Positions 1 to 9,840 of a DNA stretch of 64,000 nt are shown here, in pieces. How positions within the stretch are numbered: the first letter of the stretch is position 1; each line of letters begins with the position of its first letter. The position numbers and the translations under genes were made by a program. Location of the stretch: NCBI RefSeq assembly GCF_014202215.1, contig NZ_JACHGB010000004.1:161255-225254 (forward strand), given 5' to 3'. This stretch comes from Quisquiliibacterium transsilvanicum. Its GTDB lineage: Bacteria > Pseudomonadota > Gammaproteobacteria > Burkholderiales > Burkholderiaceae_E. Under the pieces are notes generated by a model. The model worked only from the letters and a program-made list of their open reading frames with translations. It did no database searches and had not been told where the DNA came from.

Positions 1-490
1 GCTGGTCTGACGGTGACTGGTACTTATGACCTGCAAGGTGGCATTGATGTGATCACTGCGACCGACGGGGCCAACATTGCTGGTGTGAACGGTGGTGTTG
101 ATACAACTGCCGAGACGCTGGTTTTGGCAACAAACGGCGCTGGTGCTGGCCTGGGTTCTCGGGTGACGATGACGGTAGCCCAGCACGAAGCGTTCACGAC
201 GGTGACGGCTGCTGGTACGGCTGACCAGGTGACGTTCTCGGCTGCGGGCGCTGGAACAGCGATCAATGCTGAAGTTGAGATTGACCAGTACGTTCTGGCC
301 GGTGTTGCTGCTGAGGTCAACACGATCAATGTCAATGCGGGCAACCTGGATGTGAACATCACGGGTGCGGCTTCGGCTGACACGGTCAATGTTGCTGGTC
401 TGACGGTGACTGGTACTTATGACCTGCAAGGTGGCATTGATGTGATCACTGCGACCGACGGGGCCAACATTGCTGGTGTGAACGGTGGTG
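1..490 (+). repeat. Long in-frame direct repeat, period 393 bp
   Basis: Bases 1-97 are identical to bases 394-490 (period 393 bp, 131 codons). The repeat lies inside the coding region and keeps the frame. The first copy may extend upstream of the window. Perfect identity at DNA level points to recent duplication or gene conversion. Confidence 0.9.
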
Positions 491-1554
491 GTGCAACTAC
501 CGCAGAAACACTGAGCCTGACTGGCGGAATCACCATGACCCTGGCCCAGCACGAAGCCATGAGCATCTCGGCAGGTGGTGGCAATGAAACCGGTGCCAAC
601 GTTGACACAGTAACCTTGACGACGGCCGGTACTTTCACGGGCCAGGGTGACGTTGAGACTTACGTTTTGGCGAATGCAACCGGCAACGTTTTCACCCAGG
701 TAGATGGCAATGTCAGTGTCAAAGGTGGTACAAGCAACGATCGAATCATTACTTCCGCAGTGGACGCTGTTCGTAGCAGCCTGACGGTCGATCTATCTGC
801 AGGTGGTCGTGATACTGTTGAAATTAGAAATGGTGAAGTGACGAGTGTTCCTTCCTTGATTGATAACTGGACTTCCTGGGATGGTTTCTCACAAGTACCA
901 GCTAATGAAACGGATGCTGAGGGTGGTGCCGTCTTGAATGGTTTCATTGCCAGTACAAGAAATGACCCTGATATCATCGATCCGAATGCAACTGGTGCAA
1001 CGCAAGACCGGAACTTTACTGGTACTTATGGTCAGTCAGTATCCGATTGGAACGGTACGGACGGTACCTACGCAGTCACGATCACAGGCTTCACCGCCGG
1101 CGACGTCGATGGTGCTGACGTGATCGAATCGTTCTGGGGGGCTGTTGACCTGTCGAACGCCATCTTCGTTGAGAACGCCGTGCTCAACCAGACTGACCTG
1201 ACCGGCGTTGCATCGGGTTCGGTTATCGAGCTCGACGCGACCCAGACCTTCCAGCTCGTGAACTACGCCAACCTTGCCGCGGTGGCTGCGCTTCTGAGCA
1301 ACAGCGGTGATGGAGATGCGCTGCTGGGTCTGAACGACGGCTTCTACACGGTGATTTTCTACCGTGGGACGGGAGGCGCTTCGGCGGCGGATCCGGCTGA
1401 TGCCTACATCTACCAGATCACCGTTGACGAAGGCGACGGGCTCGACTTCGTCTCGAACGAGTGGGCGGGTAACTATGACGCAGACTCGATCGAGCTTGTC
1501 GGGATCCTGGTTGACATTGGGGCCAACACGCTCGCCGGGCAGAACTTCGCCTGA
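1..1554 (+). CDS. Repetitive secreted surface protein, 3' part (5' end outside window)
   Basis: The reading frame is open from the first base, so the gene starts upstream of the window. The visible 517 residues begin with Ala/Gly/Thr/Val/Asn-rich beta-type repeats of about 131 residues, in which the segment starting A-G-L-T-V-T-G-T-Y-D-L-Q-G-G occurs twice. A non-repetitive C-terminal region of roughly 280 residues follows, with many Asp/Gly and almost no Cys. It ends in a hydrophobic stretch (ELVGILVDIGANTLAGQNFA), which resembles the uncleaved C-terminal signals of type I secreted proteins. A complete type I secretion operon lies 14 kb downstream and a SapC-like gene beside it, so an S-layer or adhesin role is inferred. 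The repeats use less GC-rich codons than the flanking housekeeping genes. The exact family is not recognised; secretion by type I is moderately supported. Confidence 0.7.
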   Translation, partial: AGLTVTGTYDLQGGIDVITATDGANIAGVNGGVDTTAETLVLATNGAGAGLGSRVTMTVAQHEAFTTVTAAGTADQVTFSAAGAGTAINAEVEIDQYVLAGVAAEVNTINVNAGNLDVNITGAASADTVNVAGLTVTGTYDLQGGIDVITATDGANIAGVNGGGATTAETLSLTGGITMTLAQHEAMSISAGGGNETGANVDTVTLTTAGTFTGQGDVETYVLANATGNVFTQVDGNVSVKGGTSNDRIITSAVDAVRSSLTVDLSAGGRDTVEIRNGEVTSVPSLIDNWTSWDGFSQVPANETDAEGGAVLNGFIASTRNDPDIIDPNATGATQDRNFTGTYGQSVSDWNGTDGTYAVTITGFTAGDVDGADVIESFWGAVDLSNAIFVENAVLNQTDLTGVASGSVIELDATQTFQLVNYANLAAVAALLSNSGDGDALLGLNDGFYTVIFYRGTGGASAADPADAYIYQITVDEGDGLDFVSNEWAGNYDADSIELVGILVDIGANTLAGQNFA

Positions 1555-1572
1555 TTCAGGTATCTGAGTGTT

Positions 1573-1607
1573 GGGGGCGCGATCCGAGAGGGTTACGCCC
1601 CCTTTTT
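1573..1607 (+). terminator. Rho-independent terminator after the repetitive protein gene
   Basis: A GGGGGCG arm (1573-1579) pairs with CGCCCCC (1596-1602) and is followed directly by TTTTT. It lies 19 bp after the stop codon, so the upstream gene and the RTX gene at 1837 are probably separate transcripts. Confidence 0.8.
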
Positions 1608-1836
1608 GCGCCGGAAAATCTGCCGCCGCGTAGCCAAGTGATATGGGTTGGTTACGCTGAACTGTAAGTCATCCCTCTGCTCGAGCGATGCGAACTCGGA
1701 GAGTGCACTGGAGTTCGTTTGTGTGCCGGTAGGTGTCCTGATTCAGTTGCTGCCGGCAGTGCGAAGTGTCTGCCCGGTGACCATCGGGCAGGCTCAATTC
1801 GCTGTGCAGAAAATGGGATAAATAGAGAGAGAGAAA

Positions 1837-4800
1837 ATGGCACTGTTCAAGACGAATGCGTTGTTGAATCACTGGTCGGTGTTTGATTCGGCGGGGACTG
1901 CGACGCAGTTTTGGAGTCGAATTACGTCGGGTGCGTACGCGACGAGTGATCAGCTGCGTCTGGAGCAGACGCCGATTGTGCGTTCGAGTTGGGCGGCGCT
2001 GGTTGATCTTGGTCAGCAGACGAATGCTTGGCTTGCGCGGGATAACGATGCGATCGTGTTCGCGAAGAACGCGAGTTTTCGGCTGGCGATCAAGAACGTC
2101 GAGTACGTGAGTGCGGCGCCGGGTTATACGGTCGACCTGCACCAGGTTTCGGTCCACGGCTTTACCACCGATGGTTCGTTCAGGTCGATCGAAGCTGGCG
2201 TGGGGAACCACGATATCCGCTTCGAGAACGCTTATCGAGACTCGGAGATCTTCCTGGGGCGGGGGATCGATCAGGTGACGCTGACGACGAACCCTGACAT
2301 TGTTGCGCAAGGCCAGGACACGTACTGGCTGACCAAGCGGTTCGGTGACAACTCGGTCCAGGCGTATTCGCTGTTCAGCGGCAACATCGTGCATCTGGTC
2401 GACGGTGCAGTCGCGTCGTACTCGACGGCCGATACGCGTGGCAATTACGGCGAGATCGAGACGGTTCAGTACCGGGATCGCAATAACAGCGTGGTGACCA
2501 AGCGTCTTGGTGACGGCGATCTTCCGAACAATGGGTCGCGCGGGGGCTTCGAGAATATCGATCTCAGTGATTATGTGCAGGACACCTACCTGGATTCGTT
2601 CCTGCACGCCAGTTTCGGGTCGATCAATTTCACGTCGAAGAATGTGTTCTTCGGCGCGGCGGTCATCGAGGACTGGTTCGACGACGAGGCGTCCCCGCAA
2701 GACGAGATCGAGAACCAGCAGTCGCAGGCGCTGAGGTGGTCGACGGTATCGGTGGCGGATGCGTTTCACAACCATGATCTGCTGGTGGCGCAGCAGTCCG
2801 ATGCGATCGACGGGCATCTGCGTGTGTACGTGCGCGATGAGGACTCGCGCGCGTACAACCGTTTCAATGAGGTGTACCTTGGTACGGCGGCGGGCGAGAG
2901 CGTAACGAGGACAGGGGCAAGTACGGCGGGTAACGGGCTGACGCTGTCGACGCCGCACGTGGCGCTGTATGGGTTCGGCGGTAACGATGAGCTGGTTGCG
3001 GGCTCGGGCTCGGACTATCTGTTCGGCGGCACGAGCAGTTACACGACGGCGCTGGTCGATGGTTCCGGGAACCTTGTGCTTGGCGGCAACCGGGTGACCG
3101 GGGGAGATGGCGCGGACTTTTTCGGTGTTGGAAACATCGGCGCTGGGTCGACGGGGGACGTGCTCATGACGAGCACGTTCGACAACACGCGGTTGGCGGG
3201 AGCCGCGCCGCTGGTTACGGACCCTGGCGGGAGACTGGCGCGTTCGGGGGCGGAGGAGATTGCGGACCTGGCGACGCGGGTGGCCACGGATGTGATCCGG
3301 GACTGGACAGCCGGGGTGGACTGGCTGCGAGTGCTGGCCAATGGCACGGCGGTGATCGAGGGTCTGGGAACCGCCGACGGTAGCGGGGCGGTCGGTTACG
3401 TGCGCGACGCGATTGGTTCCGACCCGGAGAAGATCGACCTCAGCGGCAACCGTGTCGTCAACGAAGGCAAGATCGTCGCCCGAGGCCTCGGCGGCAACGA
3501 CACCATCATCGCAAGCAGCGGCAGCGACTGGCTGTACGGGAACAGTGGTGACAACCTGGTGGTTGCAGGCGCCGTCACTGCCGGCGATGGTGCCGACCGT
3601 ATCTACTACGACACCTATGCTGGCCGGGTCTTCGCCACCGGCTTCGATGCAGGCGACAAGGTCTATCTCAACAAGAAGGTGTTGGAGGCCGTGACGGGCA
3701 CGATCATGCGCGGAACCGAGGCGGCGGACAACCTGACGGAAGCGTCGGTAACCCTGTCTGGCACCCCCGTTGCGGGACGGCAGACTTACACCGCCGCGGT
3801 TGCCTACGACCCTCAGATCAACTTTCTGCATGACGTGTTTTACGGTCCCAGTGGTGCGCTGCCTTCGAATCAGCAGCACGTTAACGGTCCCGGCTTTGTC
3901 GACGGCTCGGACTCGTATGCAGATGTCTCGACTGCAGCCATCGGTGCCGGCATGTTCGCTGCGGGTACAGCGCTGGTTGCAACGGGATTTCTCGCCGCGG
4001 CCGGCTATCCGCTAATCGCATCGGGTCTTGCGCTTGGCGCTGGCGGGATCGTGGGCGGTGTCTTGAACTGGACCATTCCACACCAGCATGCCACCTACAG
4101 TGGGAACATTGCGGACAACTTCCTCACGGTTCTGACTGCGCAGAATAACGTCGACACCACCGCTGCAACCGACGCTGCGAGCAATATCGACAACATCGGC
4201 CTGCTGAATTTCTTTCAGAGCGCGGATGCAGGAGACGGCTATGCGCCCGCGATTCAGTTTACGACCCTGAATCCGAGGCAGTCCATCAACCAGTTCATGG
4301 CGGTCCACTCGGATGAGGAGACGTTCATCTACTGGGTCTACTCGCGTGACGCGATCGTGACTGCGGGTGAGGCGATCAAGATCGCTGAAATCAACGGTCG
4401 TCTCTTTGCTGAGGACTTCGCGATCTACGATGGAGAACTGGATGTCTACAATTCCGCGACCCTGACGCCGATCACGATCTACACGCCGAGCCTAACGGCA
4501 GTTGGATACAGCAACAATGCTGACGACACGATAGAGACGTCGATCGCACAGGACGCCAAGGTTGTAGTTCCCGGCGGCGGGCGTTTCGTGCTCTCAGGAC
4601 AATTCTTTCGTTCGCTTGGTGAGAAGGAAAATCCTTTCACCACGGCGCAGGGGAGTGCCCTTGTCTCGGTCAGTTATGAAGGTCACGGGTTGTCGAATGG
4701 GGACTGGATCCAGATAACGGGAGCCGAGTCGGACAACGGCGTCGACTTCAACGGCGCCTACCAGATTTCGGGCGTCACGGCTGACACGTTTACGTTTACG

Positions 4801-7800
4801 GCCAACAAATTCACGGAGAGTATCGGTCTTGCTGGTGTGACTGCCGGGGTGGCAACGGTTGGCACGGCGAGCTTTGGCGTGCCCGGGAACATCAGCGCGG
4901 GCAGCACGATCAAGGTCTATGACGGCACCGATCGTCTCGACGCCGACCCCCTCACAGCCGCGGACGATGTATTCATCGGAGTCAATGGAAATACCTTCAC
5001 TCTGCGGGACACTCGGGGGCTCGGGACTTCTCTCACTCAATCGCCTGACGGGGTCGCGACGCTCGACGGCGCTGTCTTAAAGGATGGTCAGGGCAATCCT
5101 GCTTTCTTCACGATTATCTCGGGCCAGTCGTCCGTGACGGTCAATTACGGCAATCACGGAATGCAAGTGGGTAACTCGGTGGAGATCGTCGGTGCGACGG
5201 CTGCAGGTGGCATCGATTTCAACGGTGTCTGGGTCGTAACGAGCGCGAACGCCAACCAGTTTTCCTTCACCGCGGCGAGTACCGCAACGGTCACGCAAAG
5301 CGTCAATACCAATTTCAGTTTTACGTCGATTTCGGCGCCTGTCGTGGTCGCACAGGCTGACATCAATGGCGATGCTAACGGCGTTCTGACTGTCACCATG
5401 GCGAACCATGGAATGCTGAGCGGTGACGAGGTTACGTTCTCCTCTTCGTTCAATGTATCGAATTTCGTTTTCACGGCCGACGTCCCATACACCGTGACGC
5501 GAATCACCGACTCGCAGTTCAGCATCGTTTCTCAGGTGAACAACCTGGGCGGAACGACCACACCCGCCAGCGTCGTCTTCTCGGTCCCAAATGGTGGCAA
5601 CCAGACTTTTTTCCTGAGGGACGAGAAAGTTAGCTACTTCGTCGAAGTCACGAACGCTGACTCGGGCTTCGAGACGATGAGTCTCCAGTACGACTTCACC
5701 GTTGGGGGCGGTACCGCGACCCTGAACGGAGGGCGAGGCGACGATATGCTCGTGATTTCGGACGACAGTCCGGGTCTGAACGGAATGAGCGATCAGCAGA
5801 TCGTCAACCTCGAGACGATCCAGATCACGAATGACGTCTCCGCTCCCCTTGCACTCGACCTCTCTCGGCAGACGGACGGGTTCACCGTCTACGATTCGAG
5901 CGCCGGTAATGCGATTACCGGTTCGTTCGGTGATGACATCATCATCGGTGGCGGCGGTCTGGACAGCCTGGACGGCGGCGCCGGCCGTGACACGTTCGTG
6001 GTCTCCGCAGTTGCCGACTTCGTGGCCGGGGAGACGGTGACCGGTGGCTCCAACACGGGCGGCGTCGATACCCTCCGCCTGGATGCCGCGGGCACCTACG
6101 GTGCGAACTTGCTGAGCGCCAGCGTGACGGGCGTGGAGCTCATCTCCCTGAACCACAACGCCGCGGGTTTCGATCTCACCCTGGCCGACGGCGCCTACGT
6201 GGACGCCGATGCCAACGGGGACGGGACGGCCGACACGACGGTGACGGTGAATGCCGCGCTGGCGATGACGCACGGGATCAGGCTGACCGGCGGCGCCACC
6301 ACGGCCGGGCATCGCCTGGTGGTCGACGGCACGAACCTCGGCGGTGCCGACACGCTCGAGGGTGGTGCTGGCTCGGACACCATAAGCGGGGGCGGGGGCA
6401 ACGACACCATCAATGCCTTTCAGGGCGATGACGTGATCGATGGCGGTGCCGGCAACGACCGTCTGACTGGACATGATGGTTTGGACACCTTCCGGATCAC
6501 GTCGGGAACGGACACCATCACGGATCTAGGTCGCGGTGGTACCGACGATGTGATCATCAGCCAAGGGGCAAGCGTCATCGCCACGATCCATTCCGCATGG
6601 AGCGCTGATGGCGACACCGTTAACCTCGGCACGAACACCTACGCCAACGCCGACATTACGACGAATGGTCTTGCGGTAAACCTCAGCGGCGCCGCAGTAA
6701 GTACATCCGGCTCCGCGACGCAGGGTTACACCGTGACCAACACCGGAGGTGCCACCACCATCACGGGGTCGGCTGCCGCCGATTCCATCACGGGAGGTGC
6801 CGCTGACGACAGCCTCGTGGGAGGGGATGGCGCCGACACCATCAATGGTAGTGGCGGCAACGATACGCTCATCGGCGCCGAAGGCGCGGACAGGATCCTC
6901 GGCGGGGCGGGCAGCAACACGATCGTCGGCGGAACCGGCGCAGACACGATCATCCTGACGAGCGTCGCGAGTTACGACCTCTTGAAGATGGGTTCTGGCG
7001 ATGGTGGCGCACTCGGCGCTAATGACGGCTGGGACCTGGTTTCCGGATTCAGCGGAAATGGCGTGAACACTGATCTGGTCGAGATCACTGATTGGGTCGA
7101 TCGCGGTAACGGTGCGAATCTCGGCTACATGACGAGTTCCGTCGGTCTGAATAGCCCGGTGGAGGCGGTCGCGGAACTGCTCATCGTGACCGATTCGAGC
7201 GTATCGTCGATCAGCGGAGTGGAGTCCGCGATCCAGGGGGCCTACGATCTCACGGATTTGAACGACGGTACCGTCTTGTTCTCGGTGAAGGGTTCAGGTG
7301 CCAACGATTGGTGGCTTGGCACCTACAGCGACGCCGGTACTGATGACGCCACGTCGCTCAACGAGTTCCGAGTGCTTGCCGTTATCGAGGTGACCGGCGG
7401 CGGCTTCGATTACGATGATTTTTGGCAACCGGGTGTTCTCCTGGAGGTTCTGTCTGCTACGTTTGTTTCGGCTGCAACTGGAGTTCAAATAACGACGAAC
7501 AAGGCAGCAACGATCCGAATCGGGGGCACAAACGTCGACAATGCGGCCATTGCAGCTAATACCACCACAACAGTCCAAGAGCAGACGGTTGTCAGATATG
7601 GTGTTTTTTCAGTGATTGATGCTGGCGCCAGAGTTGTCACGGATCCCAGTGGATTCGTTTATGCGCTTGGAACGACCGCAGGCGACACGATTGGCGAAGT
7701 TGGCAACGGACCCTTCACTCCATTCGATGTCGCTTATGGCGGTCAGGGTAACGATATGATCGGATGGGCCAGGGGTGCCGGGCCTGGTGTCACTGTCCAT

Positions 7801-8433
7801 GGCGGTGATGGAGACGACAACTTCGACCCGGGAAATGACTTGGGTGACGACCGTCTGTACGGTGACGGAGGGGCCGACACGATCTACGGCGGCGGTGGTG
7901 CCGATGAAATTTATGGCGGCGCGGGCAACGACATCATTTACGGTGAATCCGGCAATGACGTTATCGTGGGGGGGCAAGGTGCAGACAAGCTGTTTGGGGG
8001 GCAGCAGTTTGGTGGCGTCGCTGGCGTCCCCACTGGCGTAGACGGGTTGGGTGACGATACTTTCGTGTTCCAGGCTGGTGACTCCGGGATCACCGTAGCA
8101 ACGGCGGACACGATTTACGATTTCAATGTCGATAGCAGCGACCGCTTGAGGTTAGGGCTGTCAGGCGATGGTACGGCGGGCACGGGTAACTACGTCGAGG
8201 CTGGGGGGGAGGTTACCGACTTCAACGCGGCACTGGCAGCGGCAAATATTGCCCTGGGCGCCCTGGGCGCATTGAACGACACTTCTCAAGCGTCGCAGCT
8301 GTATGCGTTCCAGTTCGACGCTTCCAATGGTTACTTGTTCATCGATTACAACTCGGACGGTACGGCGGACGAGGTCATCATCCTCGTCGGAGTAGACAAT
8401 ACGAAGATCGATGCAGCGAATGTAATCGCCTGA
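1837..8433 (+). CDS. Giant RTX-type calcium-binding protein, type I secretion substrate
   Basis: A 2198-residue protein without an N-terminal signal peptide. Gly/Asp nonapeptide motifs of the GGxGxDxxx type occur near residues 382-396 and 552-574, then in clear blocks near 1357-1390, 1507-1550, 1642-1707 and 1967-2053 (for example GGAGNDIIYGESGNDVIVGG). Such repeats bind calcium and fold after export. Three related beta-rich segments near residues 939, 1101 and 1184 share an H-G-x-x-x-G core, and the first two also share D-F-N-G. Residues about 701-743 form a long Ala/Gly hydrophobic stretch, unusual for a secreted protein. The C-terminus (about 2054-2198) lacks repeats and ends in hydrophobic residues, as in type I signals. 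An AGAGAGAGA purine stretch sits before the ATG. Probable surface layer protein, adhesin or large RTX exoprotein; no enzymatic domain was recognised. Confidence 0.85.
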   Translation: MALFKTNALLNHWSVFDSAGTATQFWSRITSGAYATSDQLRLEQTPIVRSSWAALVDLGQQTNAWLARDNDAIVFAKNASFRLAIKNVEYVSAAPGYTVDLHQVSVHGFTTDGSFRSIEAGVGNHDIRFENAYRDSEIFLGRGIDQVTLTTNPDIVAQGQDTYWLTKRFGDNSVQAYSLFSGNIVHLVDGAVASYSTADTRGNYGEIETVQYRDRNNSVVTKRLGDGDLPNNGSRGGFENIDLSDYVQDTYLDSFLHASFGSINFTSKNVFFGAAVIEDWFDDEASPQDEIENQQSQALRWSTVSVADAFHNHDLLVAQQSDAIDGHLRVYVRDEDSRAYNRFNEVYLGTAAGESVTRTGASTAGNGLTLSTPHVALYGFGGNDELVAGSGSDYLFGGTSSYTTALVDGSGNLVLGGNRVTGGDGADFFGVGNIGAGSTGDVLMTSTFDNTRLAGAAPLVTDPGGRLARSGAEEIADLATRVATDVIRDWTAGVDWLRVLANGTAVIEGLGTADGSGAVGYVRDAIGSDPEKIDLSGNRVVNEGKIVARGLGGNDTIIASSGSDWLYGNSGDNLVVAGAVTAGDGADRIYYDTYAGRVFATGFDAGDKVYLNKKVLEAVTGTIMRGTEAADNLTEASVTLSGTPVAGRQTYTAAVAYDPQINFLHDVFYGPSGALPSNQQHVNGPGFVDGSDSYADVSTAAIGAGMFAAGTALVATGFLAAAGYPLIASGLALGAGGIVGGVLNWTIPHQHATYSGNIADNFLTVLTAQNNVDTTAATDAASNIDNIGLLNFFQSADAGDGYAPAIQFTTLNPRQSINQFMAVHSDEETFIYWVYSRDAIVTAGEAIKIAEINGRLFAEDFAIYDGELDVYNSATLTPITIYTPSLTAVGYSNNADDTIETSIAQDAKVVVPGGGRFVLSGQFFRSLGEKENPFTTAQGSALVSVSYEGHGLSNGDWIQITGAESDNGVDFNGAYQISGVTADTFTFTANKFTESIGLAGVTAGVATVGTASFGVPGNISAGSTIKVYDGTDRLDADPLTAADDVFIGVNGNTFTLRDTRGLGTSLTQSPDGVATLDGAVLKDGQGNPAFFTIISGQSSVTVNYGNHGMQVGNSVEIVGATAAGGIDFNGVWVVTSANANQFSFTAASTATVTQSVNTNFSFTSISAPVVVAQADINGDANGVLTVTMANHGMLSGDEVTFSSSFNVSNFVFTADVPYTVTRITDSQFSIVSQVNNLGGTTTPASVVFSVPNGGNQTFFLRDEKVSYFVEVTNADSGFETMSLQYDFTVGGGTATLNGGRGDDMLVISDDSPGLNGMSDQQIVNLETIQITNDVSAPLALDLSRQTDGFTVYDSSAGNAITGSFGDDIIIGGGGLDSLDGGAGRDTFVVSAVADFVAGETVTGGSNTGGVDTLRLDAAGTYGANLLSASVTGVELISLNHNAAGFDLTLADGAYVDADANGDGTADTTVTVNAALAMTHGIRLTGGATTAGHRLVVDGTNLGGADTLEGGAGSDTISGGGGNDTINAFQGDDVIDGGAGNDRLTGHDGLDTFRITSGTDTITDLGRGGTDDVIISQGASVIATIHSAWSADGDTVNLGTNTYANADITTNGLAVNLSGAAVSTSGSATQGYTVTNTGGATTITGSAAADSITGGAADDSLVGGDGADTINGSGGNDTLIGAEGADRILGGAGSNTIVGGTGADTIILTSVASYDLLKMGSGDGGALGANDGWDLVSGFSGNGVNTDLVEITDWVDRGNGANLGYMTSSVGLNSPVEAVAELLIVTDSSVSSISGVESAIQGAYDLTDLNDGTVLFSVKGSGANDWWLGTYSDAGTDDATSLNEFRVLAVIEVTGGGFDYDDFWQPGVLLEVLSATFVSAATGVQITTNKAATIRIGGTNVDNAAIAANTTTTVQEQTVVRYGVFSVIDAGARVVTDPSGFVYALGTTAGDTIGEVGNGPFTPFDVAYGGQGNDMIGWARGAGPGVTVHGGDGDDNFDPGNDLGDDRLYGDGGADTIYGGGGADEIYGGAGNDIIYGESGNDVIVGGQGADKLFGGQQFGGVAGVPTGVDGLGDDTFVFQAGDSGITVATADTIYDFNVDSSDRLRLGLSGDGTAGTGNYVEAGGEVTDFNAALAAANIALGALGALNDTSQASQLYAFQFDASNGYLFIDYNSDGTADEVIILVGVDNTKIDAANVIA

Positions 8434-8569
8434 ACGTCAGAGCAGCTGGAGGGGCAGGTCACTCTGCCCACCCCTCAAATGATCAGCCTCGCCAGCAGGG
8501 GAGAGGTCGTTTGCGCAAGCGGGTTCACGACGGTGACCGCATTCCATGAGAAACTATGCTGGAAATCTT

Positions 8570-8636
8570 GTATCCGTACGGTCAGCCCCATCTTGAGCTG
8601 AGCTGCGACGGCACCGAAGATGGTGTCCACCAATTC
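8570..8636 (+). repeat. Detached copy of an IS66 left end
   Basis: These 67 bases match 8984-9050, the left end of the intact IS66 element, with four mismatches by eye. The copy begins GTATCCGTACGG instead of GTAACCGTACGG. It is cut off at 8637, where IS3-type sequence begins, so it is a leftover of an older IS66-family copy. Confidence 0.75.
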
Positions 8637-8983
8637 TGATCTGACCCCCGAAACCTGGACAGTTCTGGTCTCATGCGGTCGCCGCGGCGGCTTGCATCCT
8701 GTACGCCACTGGGCTCAGGCCTCCGAGCCCGAGCTTGATGCGATCTTCGTTGTAGTAGCGAATGTAGTCGTGGAGGGCGTCTTTGAACGTCTCGGTCGTG
8801 TCGAACTTGTTGAGCTGGAACAGCTCGCACTTCAGCGTTCCGAAGAAGCTCTCCATGGCTGCGTTGTCATAGCAGTTGCCCTTCCGAGACATGCTCTGGA
8901 CAACCTCGCTTTGATGAAGACGTTGGCGGAACGCGGGCATGCGGTATTGCCACCCTTGGTCCGAATGCAGGATCGGTCGCTGG
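8637..8983 (-). pseudogene. IS3-family transposase OrfB, C-terminal remnant
   Basis: Read on the minus strand, the frame ending at 8671 encodes about 100 residues of the C-terminal integrase core of an IS3-family Orf[26 protein letters not shown] (including the catalytic Glu) and a typical end with NEDRIKLGL are visible. The first Asp region and everything upstream are missing because the IS66 left end starts at 8984. The outer end near 8637 (TGATCTGACCCCC) is probably the IS3 terminal repeat. It cannot encode an active transposase. Confidence 0.85.
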
Positions 8984-9067
8984 GTAACCGTACGGTCAGC
9001 CCCGTCTTGAGCTGAGCTGCGCCGGCGCCGAAGATGGTGTCCACCAATTCGTGGGTGGACACCAATT

Positions 9068-9436
9068 TTGACGACAGATGGGAATCGAGAGCAGGCTGGC
9101 GTCGCGAAGGTCGATTCGGCGGGTCGGCGCTGGTACACAGTCCAGTTCAAGCGGGAGATCGTCGCTCGCTGCCTGCAGCCCGGCGCCTCGGTGGCGGGCA
9201 TCGCGGTCGCGCACGGGCTCAACCCGAACCTGGTGCGCAAGTGGATCGAGCGGGTGCACAAGGAGACCCGCAAGCTCGCGCCGCTGCTGCCGGTGGTGCT
9301 GGCCGATCCGCCAGCAGGTGCCGAAGTGCCGGTCGAGGCCGCGTGCATCGAGATCCGGATCGGCGATGCGGTGATCGCGGTCGGCGCGACGGCCTCGGCT
9401 GCACAGATCGAGGCGATCGTACGGGCGCTGCGATGA
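9068..9436 (+). CDS. tnpA: IS66 accessory protein TnpA
   Basis: A 122-residue protein with a TTG start, the first good start in frame. The N-terminal half carries a helix-turn-helix ([11 protein letters not shown] then [11 protein letters not shown]) typical of IS66 TnpA and other transposase OrfA proteins. It is needed for transposition in characterised IS66 elements, though its biochemical role is poorly known. Its stop codon overlaps the tnpB start (ATGA), indicating coupled translation. Weak ribosome binding signal; the start could lie a few codons away. Confidence 0.88.
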   Translation: MTTDGNREQAGVAKVDSAGRRWYTVQFKREIVARCLQPGASVAGIAVAHGLNPNLVRKWIERVHKETRKLAPLLPVVLADPPAGAEVPVEAACIEIRIGDAVIAVGATASAAQIEAIVRALR

Positions 9437-9780
9437 TCGCGCTGCCCGCGGGCACGCGGGTGTGGATCGCGGCGGGCGCTACCGACATGCGCAAGGGCAT
9501 GAACGGGCTGGCGGCGCTGGTGCAGACCGCGCTGGAGAAGGACCCGTTCGCCGGCCACGTGTTCGTGTTCCGCGGCCGCCGCGGCGATCAGGTGAAGCTG
9601 CTGTGGTGGAGCGGCGATGGGATGAACCTGTACCTGAAGCGCCTGGAGCGCGGCCGCTTCGTCTGGCCGCAGGCCGACAGCGGCGCGGTGTACCTGAGCC
9701 CGGCGCAGCTGTCGATGCTGCTCGAAGGCATCGACTGGCGACGCCCGGCACGTACCTGGCAGCCGGAGATGGCCGTCTAG
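9433..9780 (+). CDS. tnpB: IS66 accessory protein TnpB (IS66 Orf2 type)
   Basis: A 115-residue protein of the IS66 Orf2 family, recognised by the opening I[11 protein letters not shown], then [14 protein letters not shown] and the basic core [12 protein letters not shown]. Length is normal. It is translationally coupled to tnpA by a 4-base overlap. This TnpB is unrelated to the IS200/IS605 RNA-guided nuclease of the same name, which matters here because a relative of that nuclease appears at 15465. Confidence 0.93.
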   Translation: MIALPAGTRVWIAAGATDMRKGMNGLAALVQTALEKDPFAGHVFVFRGRRGDQVKLLWWSGDGMNLYLKRLERGRFVWPQADSGAVYLSPAQLSMLLEGIDWRRPARTWQPEMAV

Positions 9781-9840
9781 CGCGGTTCTCGGGACGACGG
9801 CTGTTTTGTCGACGAGCGTGTCGCCCGTACACTTGACGAC

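Noticed and set aside
1669-3879. Long antisense open frame (736 codons) opposite the RTX gene
   Set aside because: Its product is Arg/His-rich and of low complexity with no recognisable domain, and it lies opposite clear RTX coding sequence. High GC content gives long antisense frames by chance.
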